A stretch of DNA of 64,000 bases from Asterias amurensis (Eukaryota; Echinodermata; Asteroidea; Forcipulatida; Asteriidae): assembly GCF_032118995.1 (NCBI RefSeq), contig NC_092648.1:1937001-2001000 (forward strand). The letters run 5' to 3'. The notes under the pieces were generated by a model, which saw only the letters and a list, made by a program, of their open reading frames with translations, was not told the origin of the DNA and did no database searches. The translations under genes were made by a program, and so were the position numbers. Shown in pieces: positions 10,350 through 22,500 of the stretch; position 1 is the stretch's first letter; each line of letters begins with the position of its first letter.

Positions 10350-11580
10350 TAATATTATTGACAGTTTATCCCCGTAAAATGAGTTGTGGCTTAATGTCCT
10401 GACTGATAAAGAACAATGCCCAGTGAGTGTTAAACTCGTAAGGCTGAAATATGTTATGAGACCGTCTGTATGAGACGGGAAAATGTAAAAGTAATAAGTC
10501 AGAAGAAGCAAGAATTACTGAGATCTGTTTGGGAAATAGATGAATTATAAAGTATGAAAGTGGGCCTTGATGACATTGATGTAATTTAGGGCATTGTTTA
10601 CGTGGAATGAGCAGCAACTCATTTTGTCTGACCTCATCTAAAGAGCTTATATCTTGCCCTTTGAAATCTAATATAAATTAGACTTTGCGCTCAAATTCTA
10701 TTTAAATAGACTACAAGTGACGTAACAAGCATGTACATGTACGCATGTTTCCATTGTTAATGCTCATCAGCCGTGGTGGCCAACACAAGGGGCTATTGTA
10801 ATTGTTACATGACTTTTTACTATTTATACATTTATCAGCAAAGAAGAACCATATGCTGTGGGTGTAAATTTGTCAGTGCATCATTCACAGACAAACCAGT
10901 TTCTCATTATCGCTTTCTACACAGTGGGATTAACTTTTTATGGCGTTTTGACATTTGATGAAATGGTCTTTTCTGTGTATAAAGCTGTAATTGGTGGCTG
11001 TCTACGCCCACATTACAAAATAATTAAAACATTAATCAGAAAACACTTTGCTCTACTGATTGGTTTTATAGTTGGTTTAATCTCCTTCGACAAATTGACA
11101 ATTGAAAGTCTGATTGCCTGCACCGTCGTTCGTTTTGGCATGGGAGTAAAATCAGTTGAAATGGATTGGACTGATGATATAGATAACACCTCCTTCATCG
11201 CATTCAGAAATATATTATTATGTAGGCTTTAAAACGAATCCAACATGCAATTAAACAAGACATGTGTACCTAGAACAGTAAATCCTATTTCGATTTTCAA
11301 GAAGCATAAGGGATTATTATTATTATTGTTTTGTTTGCCATAACAATACAAAACAAAATACATTGACACCCCGAGATGGGCAAGGGACAACAAAAGCAAA
11401 TACATACTATGATCCGTAGATCTGTTGCCCCACATCTGGGGTACACAATAAAATTCATGTAGATTTAACATAATATAGTACACAAAGCAATAATAAAAGC
11501 AGATAATTATACAACCAATAGTAAATAATAAATATCTAATAAGAAAAAATAAATAAAAAATCTAATAAGAAAAAGATTGT
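10350..11580. other. Intergenic stretch with no convincing gene
   Basis: AT-rich sequence. A 124-codon frame at 10858-11232 (+) has no recognisable domain, no clear start context and no splice signals, so it is not called. 11310-11480 on the minus strand resembles a repeat tail (AATAAT run at 11316-11328). Confidence 0.35.
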
Positions 11581-12238
11581 ACCTCATTGGATTTACAGGA
11601 CAGGGATTATAGGAATTTAACAAGTGAGGGTACCTCATGCGATGGTACCCCCATTGAATTCAAAAGGGATTGCACCTCATTAGATTTTAACAAGGATTGG
11701 TACCTCAAGGGATGGTACTTCATTGACTTTAACAAGTGAGGGTATTTCATGCGATGGTACCCCCATTGAATTCAAAAGTGATTGCACCTCATTAGATTTT
11801 AACAAGGAATGGTACCTCAAGGGATGGTACTTCATTGACTTTAACAAGAAAGGGTATCTCTTGTGATGGAACCTCATTGGATTTAAAAGTGATTGCACCT
11901 CGGTGGTTTTTAAATAAGGGATGGTACATAAAGGATAGAACCTCATGTGTGGGGTCATTAACAAGGAATGGTACCTCAAGGGATGGTACTTCATTGACTT
12001 TAACAAGAAAGGGTACCTCTTGTGATGGAACCTCATTGGATTCAAAAGGGATTGCACCCCTCATTAGATTTTAACAAGGAATGGTACCTCAAGGGATGGT
12101 ACTTCATTGACTTTAACAAGAAAGGGTACCTCTTATGATGGAACCTCATTGGATTTAAAAGTGATTGCACCTCGGTGGTTTTTAAATAAGGGATGGTACA
12201 TAAAGGATAGAACCTCATGTGTGGGATCATGGTACAAA
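11580..12238 (+). repeat. Higher-order tandem repeat, 112- and about 159-bp units
   Basis: The marker acaagga(a/t)tggtacctc recurs at 11690, 11802, 11961 and 12074, giving spacings of 112, 159 and 113. The longer unit carries an extra block (cggtggtttttaaataaggg, then aggatagaacctcatgtgtg) that returns at 12173-12230. All units share a short motif, gatggtac(c/t)tc. The frames opened on both strands are a consequence of the repetition. Confidence 0.85.
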
Positions 12239-12599
12239 TCACTATGGTGATACTGCCAACTCATCATTTCGTTCTTTACGGAAATGGAACCATTGGACTG
12301 TGGACTTTTTGTCATTCAAGAGATTTCCGTTCTAAACTTGTTTACATTTGTGCGATTTACAAGAAGTATCACTATAATGTCGGATTGAGTTTCATTTATT
12401 CATCACATCCAGCGTGACCAAGGCTTTTAATTCAGGGGATAGTTTCTGTCTGCAAGTCAAAAAGATTTAGGTAAGATGACTTGTCCTTCTTGAATTACAA
12501 AGCTGTTTCTGGAGAAGTAGTAGATTTAAAAGTCGTATTGATTGATGATCGTACTGTCCCATGGGGAAAAAAAAGGCTTGATATTTTACAGCTTTTACA

Positions 12600-13330
12600 G
12601 CTTTGGTTTATTCCGAATAAACCTAATAGAAGCACTTCTTGAAATTACATTTAGGTTTGTTTGATCAGTCTGGATTCAGTTGCTTTGCAAATTTGTGTAA
12701 TGTCTTCCTTATAATGGGATTTAAAGACACTGGACACTATTGGTAATCGTCAAATTCGTGGAAAATTACTTTTTTCTTGAAAACAACGTTACTTCAGTGG
12801 GAGCCGTTTCTCACAATGTTTTATACTATCAGCAACTCTCCATTACTCATTACCAAGTAAGGTTACTTTGAGTAATTACCGATAGTGTCCAGTGGCTTTA
12901 AGGCATAGATGGTGTTAAAGTATATTTGCAGTAACACTTAGTGTATCTACTTGTTGGCTAGATTATGTTCTTTTTTGAGAACTTGTCTTGCTATATATTC
13001 TACTTACACTCATAAGATTATCTAGTTTACAGCTTTCTATTATTCCAAGACTAAGGAAGCACTTCTTGGAATGACATTAAGGTTTGTTCAACCTTGAATG
13101 GATTGCTTTGCCAATTTGTCTAATGCCTTAATTCTTCTTTATATGGGATTTGAGGCATTACATAGTCAAAGTATATTTGCAGTAACACCATGCATTTTCC
13201 ATGTCTCTATCTACTTGTTGGGTAGATCATGTTCTTTTGAAAACTTGTCTTGTTATATATTCTACTACTGTGGTTTAGATTTTTTTTAATTTAGGAGACT
13301 TTTCAGTTCTAAAAAGAAATGTCCTGCTTA
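12600..13330 (+). repeat. Tandem pair of an unclassified dispersed repeat
   Basis: Two copies (about 12600-13030 and 13035-13330) share gaagcacttcttg, aggtttgtt, tatgggattt, aaagtatatttgcagtaaca and cttgtcttg(c/t)tatatattc. The first copy is split by the TTAA element at 12725-12897. A third copy lies in the hairpin element at 18340-18520. It contains the unit that is amplified at 6830-7935. Confidence 0.7.
12725..12897. mobile_element. Short TTAA-flanked MITE (type A, internally deleted)
   Basis: Termini agacactggacactattggt and, inverted, agccactggacactatcggt, with TTAA at 12721-12724 and 12898-12901. The paralogous empty site reads gggatttgaggcatt (13145) or gggatatgaggcatt (18342), which supports insertion at gggatTTAAggcat. 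At 173 bp it is under half the length of full copies. Confidence 0.8.
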
Positions 13331-13334
13331 TAAA

Positions 13335-13710
13335 AGGCAGTGGACACTATTGGTAAACACTCAAAATATTTAGTAGCATAAAACCTTTCTTGGTGACGAG
13401 TAATGGGGTGACGTTGATGGTATAAAACATTGTGAGAAACGGCTCCCTCTGAAGCAATGTAGTTTTCGAGAAAGAAATTTTCCACAAATTCGATTTCAAG
13501 ACCTCAGGTTTAGAACTTGAGGTTTCGAAATCAACCATCTAAATGCACACAAGTTCGTGTGACAAGGGTGTTTTTTTCTTTCATTATTATCTTGCAAGTT
13601 CGATGACCGATTGAGCTCAAATTTTCACAGGTTTGTTATTTTATGCATATGTTGAGATACACCAACTGTGAAGGCTAGTCTTTGACAATTACCAATAGTG
13701 TCCACTGCCT
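13335..13710. mobile_element. TTAA-flanked MITE, type A, full length
   Basis: Starts aggcagtggacactattggt and ends accaatagtgtccactgcct before TTAA at 13711. The left flank is mutated (ttataa). The central palindrome (gacctcaggtttagaacttg, then aggtttcgaaatc) lies at about 13493-13535. No transposase frame. Confidence 0.85.
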
Positions 13711-13884
13711 TTAACGACTAACTGAGAAACTAGAATTCACTGTTGCAAACTGCTTAGAAACCAAAAGGACCTGGTATAAATGCGAAGAAATAGTAAGGCC
13801 ATTAACTACATTTTGTATAACTGTGCGGAGAGTAGGAAATGTGCAGGGGCTACTATTTTAGCTTTAGTGGATCGAGGTGACTTC

Positions 13885-14239
13885 TTGTAGGGTCTATGTA
13901 ACTTTTGTAGGACAAAATACACAATGTCCACAGATTTACACTAAACTTACACAGTTTGAAGATGATGATAGTAGAAAGCTTCCCTGAAAATATTACATGC
14001 TGAGGTGCTGTAGTTTTTGGGAAATGAGTAAAACAATGTCATGAAAATAATTTTCGTCTCATAAGACGAAAATTATTTTAATCATTTACAAACGTATTTT
14101 CATGACATTTTTTTACTCATTTCTCAAAAACTACAGCACCTCAGTAAGTAATATTTGAAGGGAAGCTTTCGACTATCATCTTCAAACCCTGTAAGTTTAA
14201 TGTAAATCTATGGACATTTTGAAAAAGTACCCAAATCCT
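13885..14239. mobile_element. TTAA-flanked hairpin element, type C core
   Basis: A very long inverted repeat: the left arm (about 13925-14060, with cttacacagtttgaagatga and gaggtgctgtagtttttggg) pairs with the right arm (about 14075-14218, ctcaaaaactacagcacctc and tcatcttcaaaccctgtaag). The centre is attttcgtctcataagacgaaaat, both halves complementary. The right end ...cccaaatcct abuts TTAA at 14240; the left end is eroded. Confidence 0.75.
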
Positions 14240-14243
14240 TTAA

Positions 14244-15187
14244 CTTCACTGCCGCGGAGTGAGTTCTTAACTGGTCTCAATGTTTTGACTAGCTTGCTCT
14301 AGTCAGCATCAGGAGACAGTCTTCTGTCTTATGATAAGCTGATGAGGGTTTCAGATCTAGGTAGGGATCCAGGTCGGTGCTATGTCCTCTGGCTGCGGCT
14401 TGGATTGCTTTGATACCTCTAGGGAACGATCTTGAAGACTGTCTTGGCTGGTGTGATGAAGGAGTCTGATCAAGATGCCTGCATTCACATGCAGGGCACC
14501 TAGATCAGACTGGTGGACAAATGTCTTAAATTATTTATTTGTTATCACTCTTGGTTTTTTTTTTACAGCTTATTGTGTGGTTAACCCTAGCCTCAATTTG
14601 TACTGACAAACAAGATGGTTATAAAGTAAATGATTGATACTCTTGTCTAGTATTGCGTCTCGATGATGGAGTGTACAGGAGTAGGTTGAGTCAATTATTG
14701 ATGACCCATCAACACTATGCCTTTATAACTATCAACCTTGCCCACCAAACAAAGTTACCCCCACAAGCCGGCCTTATTAGGTTTTGACAATCTCCTCCCA
14801 CTTCAAATTGTTTTTATTAGTCTGACCTATTTGAAAACCCAGAAATGTTATGACGTTTATTCTGGGAATGTGGGAAAGACGAAGGTTTCGTTGGGAAAAA
14901 GTTAATGAAATTTCACCTCTTTTTGATACGGCTGAAGGGTCCTCTCTTAATAATTCAATTTAAGGAGGTAGCGGGAATATAGAGGGAGAAATTTTCACTA
15001 AATTTGGTTAAAGTCTTGAGGTTTTTTTTAGTTTAAAGTAAAAACTAAATTGGTTAAGATAACTGCAGAATTCTTGGAAATCACCCTTTTTTTCTTGTAC
15101 CTCCAATGAGCAAATGAGCTTAAATTTGTACACGTTGTTTTTTTTATGTGTATGTTATTTCATGTTTATGATGGGTCAGCAGTCACT
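14244..15187. other. Intergenic stretch with no gene seen
   Basis: 14270-14520 is of more even base composition (gctgatgagggtttcagatc region) and could be an old retrotransposon remnant, but it has no open frame. The rest is AT-rich. Confidence 0.35.
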
Positions 15188-15191
15188 TTAA

Positions 15192-15569
15192 AGACACTGG
15201 ACACTATTGGTAATTGTCAAAGACTAGTCTTCTCACTTGGTGTATCTCAACATATGCATCAAATAACAAACCTGTGGTAATTTGAGCTCAATTGGTTGTC
15301 GAAGTTGCAAGATAATAATAAAAGAAAAAACACCCTTGCCACACGAAGTTGTGTGCTTTTAGACGGTTGATTTCGAGATCTCAAATTCTAAATCTGAGGT
15401 CTTGAAATCAAATTCGTGGAAAATTACTTCTTATTCGAAAACTATGTCACTTTAGAGAGAGCCGTTTCTCACAATGTTTTATACTATCAACTTCTACCCG
15501 TTACTCTTCACCAAGTAAGGTTTTATGCTAATAATTATTTTGAGTAATTACCGATAGCGTCCACTGCCT
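15192..15569. mobile_element. TTAA-flanked MITE, type A, full length
   Basis: Opposite orientation to the copy at 13335. Termini agacactggacactattggt and gatagcgtccactgcct; TTAA at 15188-15191 and 15570-15573. The 378-bp copy has the type A core (gagatctcaaattctaaatc, then tgaggtcttgaaatc). Confidence 0.88.
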
Positions 15570-15928
15570 TTAAGTGCAAATACTGGGCTTTTGGCAATAT
15601 CAATGTTGTCTTTGTGCTGAAAACTACCAAATACAAAATTGTTCCAGTTTGAGGATCATTATAATTATGTTCAACTTTATGTTAAATCTTTATCTATTGG
15701 AAACAACCTTGTTCTGTTAATGTATGAAAGTAACACCTTAACCAAATGTAAATAGCAAAAATTGTAATATTGAAGGTCAATAATATGTACATACCTTTTA
15801 GGAATAATCAACTGCTAACACTTAAAACCACAAGTATTTATTTTTGAATATAAAAGAATAAACCATCATGTAAACTTTTAACTTTATCAAAGAGTGGATG
15901 AAATTATTGGAGTATGGCTGTACTGTAA

Positions 15929-16280
15929 TGGGGGTGTTGTGGTCGAGTGGATAACAGCACCATACTCAATTAGCTCTGGTGTTTCTGTTTAGCAAAGTGT
16001 GGGTTCGAATCCCGGTCGTGACACTTGTGTCCTTAAGCAAGACCCTTTTAATTGCTTCACACTGGGTTAAAAGGGTTCCTGTGAGGGTAGAGATGGTTCT
16101 GTGATTGATTTAGCTTTGTAGCGCAATTTGTTGTACAGACTGTAGGGAGCTCAGATGGTTTAAGGAATGAATTAAATTACCAAGTGACCAGGAGTAATAA
16201 TGTTATAGAAGCACTTTGAGACGCGTCAGGTGTGTAAAGCCCTATATAAAAATGGGTTATTATAATAATGAGTATTATTA
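15929..16280 (+). repeat. tRNA-derived SINE, full length (short-tail type)
   Basis: The head ggggtgttgtggtcgagtgg resembles a tRNA D-arm region. The B-box-like motif is gtgggttcgaatcccggtcg. The body has ctgtgagggtagagatggtt and ttgaccaggagtaataat-like sequence, and the tail gtgtaaagccctatataaaa is followed by ATTATAATAATGAG. This copy preserves the intact tccTTAAgcaag site that is occupied by an element in the copy at 66-745. Confidence 0.85.
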
Positions 16281-18256
16281 TCTGCATTTCTGTTTTATCA
16301 GTGCTTTTTTTTTTTTTTGGGGGGGGGGGCATGCAATGTCAACTGGATTAAGCCTGATAAGTTTAGATCATATACAGTAGCTAAACAATTTTAACCCTAG
16401 AGAAAAGCGACCAAATGCTAGCCACCAGTTGTTTGTACCAAAACGCCCATAGTGGCCGTAAGATCTGAATGAATGGGGAACTTTTCAGAGGGAGGAAAAC
16501 CAGAGGGCACAGAGAAAGAAAAAGCAATAGAACAAGAGAACCAATCCACAACTCTCCTCACATTTTTCCCCTAGAGCCTGTTATGTTGTGCTGTGTGATA
16601 TATTATGCTGTAGCCTACTTGTTGACATAAATCCAATTATATTCAGAACTCATCAAGAAAAGATTATGATCATTATGAAATGATCATCGGACACATAATC
16701 CACACAATTTAAATGCAAGTTGTCAAGCTTGGCTTTTTCATGCCACGGATAAGAATTAATTTCAGAGAGTAAAGAGGTGGATGCTAAATCTAAATCTGAT
16801 AGTATTAGTTTGTTCACACTGTAGAACTAACTGGAAACTAACCTCCGGAGTTTTGCAGGGTTAACCCCATTGGTTATATTGCTTTTATAAAGCTGGGATT
16901 GGTATTTCCAGAGAATTTGCCAGGGTCAAACGTCCACCATTACGTAAAAGATAGAGATTTTGATCATGTATCAGTCAGATTAGAGAGCGGGTGATTTTGC
17001 ATAAAATTATTATTAGTTTGATTCTCTCGCTTTACCCTACTCCCCAGCAAGGGCAACATGTATTTACAGCGCAATAGCCTTTTCCCAAGAGTTTGCCAGG
17101 GTTAGAATTAAAGTTTGAAAAGGTTAATAAAGTTTTCCTGGAAATTCCCCTGGATTACAGTCATCAGCTGCGATGAATTCGAGAACAAAATTGAGCCCTC
17201 TATTGGGCTATCTTGTTACAAGTGTGAGGTAGTAATGTCTTGTACCAAGACTAGTGTGAAAGGGGCTTATACATAATAAGTCAGTGGGTGATACCCAAGC
17301 CTACATCCTTCCTACTGTAAAGGGGGTTACCCTGTTTCAGCACCAGGAGTAGGTGGCAAGAGTGCCCCTGGTGACAGTTGATTTGGTTCGACGGACCAAT
17401 TCAGTTAAGCCCTCACCTTGGAGTGGCCATCCGGCCTTACGTATGTGTTAGTCGGTATCTCATAAACAAAATAAAAACAATTTAAAAGCACAAATAATGC
17501 TTACAAATCTTCTGCATTTATCAAATACACTTTTGCTTTTTTATTCATGTTATATAGCACACACAAATTCTTCCGAGTAAACAAAGCTTAATGAAAGCCA
17601 GCCTCATGCTACAAAGCGATTATTTTCGCAGCAGCATTTCAAAACTTACTTGTCCGTAAAGGTCAGTAGTTACATATGTCATGGAGATAACAAATTCCAT
17701 TCATGCTATGCAGATAAGCATTGAGCTAAAATGTCAAACCATGTGACGTTCTTATTTGCCCTTAGCCACGATTACATGTAAGTAATGAACCCCCTACCCC
17801 CCCCCCCCCCCTCCAAGCGAAATAAAATGTTCAGAAATTGTCCATTACTTGTTGGATTCAGTAACTACATGTGTGTAGAACAGCATAAATGTTCATGTAT
17901 GCATTTACAGACCTGTATGCTTCGCTTTTGAAAGGGCAAGGGCACCAAGTAATTTTTTTCTTGGTAAAGGGCACCCTACGTATTTCAAGGGCACCAAGGC
18001 AGGGGGCGTAGAGGCTACCACCTTTGATGCCTCCGTGAAGGACCAGGCCTGCATTTATAAAAAAGTACTGAACAAAACAACATAACAATTGCTTTTACAG
18101 GCAGACTAAGACCCAGTTCCAATAACTTCGCAGTTGTTTACTTCCTTGCTTACGTGTTGTATAACTGCGTACTTCATTTCCCAGCAGAGACATAATGCTT
18201 TCCATTTCTGCTGCAAAGTTGTAAACAAACTGTTATGTCATCAGTACTAAGGTCTA
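16281..18256. other. Intergenic stretch, repeats but no gene
   Basis: Contains a T/G homopolymer run (16308-16331) and a poly-C run (17799-17812). A possible TIR-bounded repeat spans about 16808-17268 (left ttgttcacactgtag, right ctagtgtgaaagggg). Near 17310-17450 is an unclassified block (caccaggagtaggtggcaag). No open frame carries a recognisable domain. Confidence 0.35.
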
Positions 18257-18260
18257 TTAA

Positions 18261-18851
18261 AGGGACACATTGCCTTGGGATCGGGCAACTTGGTCAATGA
18301 AAAGCGTTTGTAAACGTTTGTTATAAAATGTGTATATGTATGGGATATGAGGCATTGCATGAAGAGTTATATATTTGGTTTGAGGTACTAAACACCATGT
18401 GTATATCTACTTGCCATGTAGAATTTGTTCTTAAGTTATATATTCTACTACTGCTGAGTAGATTTCTCCGTTTTTTCGGGAGACTTCTCAGTTCTGAAAA
18501 CAACTGTCCTGCATATGGTTAGAAAAATGTTCTCAAACTAAAATACAATGATCCACTCAAAGACAGTATACTCTTGAAATTGCACGTTTTCCCTCGAACT
18601 TTGCGAACTAACAGGGTTGGCCATTTTGTGGAGTCAAAATTTGACTACACAACATTTGACTCCGCAAAAAGACGTGCCGTGTTAGTTCACAGCGTAAAAG
18701 GAATACCGAGTACTTCTACTTTTAAAACATCTGTCTATGGGTAAGACAAACAAAATTAATACCTCTCTATAAGCATTTATTTTGTAACAATGCTTACAAA
18801 CGCTTTTCAAACAAGTAGACCAACTCGCCAGATCCAAGGCAACGTGTCCCT
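18261..18851. mobile_element. TTAA-flanked foldback element (type H) split by another repeat
   Basis: TTAA at 18257-18260 and 18852-18855. The left end agggacacattgccttggga is mirrored by the right end ccaaggcaacgtgtccct. The inner arms meet near 18650 (gtcaaaatttgactacacaa / aacatttgactccgc). 18340-18520 is an inserted copy of the dispersed repeat found at 12600-13330. A cleaner copy lies at 52454-52827. Confidence 0.75.
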
Positions 18852-19028
18852 TTAACTTGTCTGTCTCCCGCAGGTGTCTCATTCTACAAAGTCTGGTTTT
18901 TATCCAATTAAAATTGGAACAAGCAATTACCAGAATGTTGTTGCAATCAGGAAGAACATAGTAATTACTTAGCATGACCTGGATTATATATTATAGGTCA
19001 ATTACACAGTCACTAATTGTCTAATTGT

Positions 19029-19540
19029 CTAATCTGTCAGCTCACCCGGGACTAAGTACCTTAACGAGGTCATAGCGTCAGCACATGCTTTAATTAACGT
19101 ACAGAGACTGGTGCTTGCTTCTACTGACGTGGTACCTTTAAGCTGTTGGCTAGCCCAGTATAGTTTACCCATAACGACTTCCATTGATTCGGGAACAATG
19201 TCCGGAGAACTGGATGGAAGATCTAGAATTTTCCCCGGGAGTTGGTTCTCATATCGATGATATCGATGATTTACGTCATCTTTGGAGTCTACGAACGTGA
19301 GACCTCCACATGCCATCTGATTGGTCGGGATCGATCTGGAGGCCCTCGTGTGGTGATGTGTTGATGATCGTGAGGTTGGGGAGGTGTTTCTGAGACGTTT
19401 ACCAGGTGGAGTCACATGGGGCTCTTGGCTGTTGCTATTGGCTGATGGCTTAGATTCTTGACCCTGATTGGCTGCTGCTGCTGAGGCTGCGCACAGTTCG
19501 TGTTCTTCCACTTGTGATTTAGCGGCGCTGGCACTCACAG
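19029..19540 (-). CDS. ZNRD2: ZNRD2 last coding exon
   Basis: Acceptor tttaaatctAG/CTGTGAG at 19540. Encodes the low-complexity linker and the conserved C-terminal helix, ending PGELTD and stop at 19031-19029. A possible AATAAA on the minus strand lies at 18781-18776 but falls inside the foldback element, so the true 3' end is unclear. Confidence 0.92.
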
Positions 19541-22500
19541 CTAGATTTAAAAATAAGAGAACAATAAAATACCATTAAAGTATTAATACATGAATCGATT
19601 GTCTTACATTGTGATGGTGTGCTTTGGCAGAGTGGATACAATTACTGACACAAGTTCTGTTGGTTTGAAGCCCAGCCGAGACTTTAAGACATATGGATGG
19701 CAAAGCACAATGTATGGCGTAAAACTTGCTCGAAGCACAATATCGTAGGCAATGAAGCACGATTTAAAGCTTTGCATTATCCAAGTTGTTATGCCCAGAA
19801 GTTCCTTTGTATAAGGAACTGAATTAAACCGTCGATGCCTCCTGGTGACATTTGTGAGATTTAGAATCTAAATTGCCTCATAAATAAATATAGTACTATT
19901 AAACTTTTAAAGAAAGTTGAAGTCCGTCCATATACATCACTGATCAACACCAAAAGGGTGCAAAGATGAATTTAATTTAAATATTAATTGGTACCAATTA
20001 ACCACATGGACCACATTTGCCATTAATTGTGAGGGGTAGTGTACAGAATAAAATTTACCCGTTAGAGTTGTAAGTTGTTTGAATGACCTTTGACATATAG
20101 AATCAGGATTTAATCCATCCATTGAGGTAGAATGATCCATCCAGTTATCAAATATTGGACTTGAGTTTTATTTTGGAGAGCAGGCCTAAAGGCCAGTAGG
20201 TTTAGTGTCTGGCCTGCTACATATAACTCATAACACCGGGATGTCATGGCCGAGTGGTTTAAAGGCAGTGGACACTATTGGTAATTACTCAAAATAATTA
20301 TTCGCATAAAACCTTTCTTGATTACGAGTAATGGGGAGAGGTTGATGGTATAAAACATTGTGAAAAACAGCTCCCTCTGAAGTGCCATAGTTTTCGTGAA
20401 AGAAGTAATTTTCCACAAATTTGATTTCGAGACCTCAGATTTATAACTTGAGGTCTCGAAATCAACCATCTAAACGCACACCATTTCGTGTGACAGGGGT
20501 GTTTTTTCTTTCATTATTACCTCGCAAGTTCGATAACCGATTGAGCTCAAATTTTCACAGGTTTGTTATTTTATGCACATGTTGAGATACACCAAGTGAG
20601 AAGACTGGTCTTTGACAATTACCAATAATGTCCACTGCCTTTAAGTTCAAGTTCTGGTGGTGAAGTTTTTTTTAATCGTGGGTTCAGGTCCAGTTCTTGA
20701 CACTTGTGTCCTTTTTTACTATAATTGCTTCTCTTGACAAAGGGGTATAAATGAGTACCTGCTAGGGTAGATATTGATAACGTGTACGTTAGTCCAGTGG
20801 GATTGATTGAACCCACAACCTTTCCAACTCTAGAGCAGTGTCTTAAATCAATTACATTTGTAGACCACCGAGATTGCCTGGTAGCTCGAGGCAGTACGAA
20901 CCCTATATTTTAGCAGTGGGTACCGCAAGAGATAGACCTTAGGTCAAAGGTCATACTCTGATCTGATTAAATATTCATACCTGGATCATCTTTGGCTAGA
21001 TCTGTATCCAACTCACTGCAAGCCACACAGTAATCCTGTTGTTGACGATCACGCAGTAAAATAGTCTAGGAGAGAGATCAAGCAAGGTATAATACAATTA
21101 GTTTGATTTTATCATTTTATGGATAGTTTTGATGGTTAGTGCCTGGGGACGCTTGTTAGGATCAATGAGCTTCTGCCACGTAACTTTTGGTCTCAGACGT
21201 GGGTTGTAAGCAAAGAAAATGACCGAGGAGTCTTTTAAAGGCACTGGGCACTACTGGTAATTACTCAAAATAATTGTAAGCATAAAAATTGAGAGCTGAT
21301 ATAAAGCGTTACAATGTTTTGTACTATCAACAGCGCTCCATTGCTCGTTACCACCTAAGTTTTTATGCTTACAATTATTTTGAGTAATTACCAATAGTTT
21401 ACTTGGTAGTTACTCACATGAGAAACGACTCCCTCTGAAGAAACGTAGTTTTTGAGAAAGAGGTAATTTATGACACAAATATTAAAATACTTCAGGCCTA
21501 AAGCCTTTTATTAGGCATCTGAAAGCACACAAATTTGTGCAACAAGAGTTTCTTCTTTCATTATTCTCTTGCACTGTATGTCTTTGTGCTTGTTCAAATA
21601 ATACGCATGCTTAGTACTAATCTTGTCTTATTTAAACCATTCTGGGCTAGTAAACATGTTGGATTCCCACACCCCCCCCCCCCAAAAAAAAAAAAAAAAC
21701 CCAAAAAACAAAAAAAACAAAAAAACAAGGAGAAGGACTGTCTGGCAGTCTATATTAATCATTCTTAGAAAACTTGCAACTCCCAGGGAAGTAACAACCA
21801 GGGCAGCCCGTTAGACACTCAGGGCTTTATCGTAACGTAGCATGGCTGAGCTACAAGTGCATGTGACTCAAGCTTGTGTGTTTGTGATCAGCAGAGTGTG
21901 GGTTCTAGTCCCGATCTTGATGCTTAAGCAAGACAATTAACCATACTTGCTTTGTCCTTCGGATAGGACGTAAATAGTAGATCCCGTAGGTTGTGTCATG
22001 TAAGTAAACCAACCCAGTATACTTAACGCTAAGAGAAGGGGCTTGACCCTGTGTTTCTGGCATGGTTGACTGCATTAAGTTTGTGTCAAAGCTGTAATTA
22101 ATTTACAAGGTTCTTCTGGTATAATTATAAAATGGCTCTTATTTATAATTCAAAACATACACTGCATACCTGCAAAAAAAATAATAAGGGCTTAAAGGGG
22201 CCCTTCCAATGTGAAACTTGTTAGCGCCTCATTATTATTATCATTACTATTATAATTATGATTAAATTATTACCAGCAGTATTAAACACAATCCCAGACC
22301 TCCCAAGGTCATCCGGGGAAGGTTTTGGTAGTTACTCTTTAAATTAATTAATGGCAATCCAAATTTGGGTTAGAAGCCCACACGAGTTTTTGATCGTATG
22401 ATCAAACATTTTAAAAAAACATTTCACGTCAAAAGTAATGTGGTTTAAATACATGTGTAAAAGGATATTAGTTTTTATGTCACAAATTTGAATCTGAGAA

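Noticed and set aside
10858..11232. 124-codon frame (+)
   Set aside because: No recognisable domain, no splice context, AT-driven composition; most likely chance.
15929..16020. tRNA-like head with B-box
   Set aside because: No complete cloverleaf; it is the 5' part of a dispersed SINE with an ATT-rich tail, not a tRNA gene.
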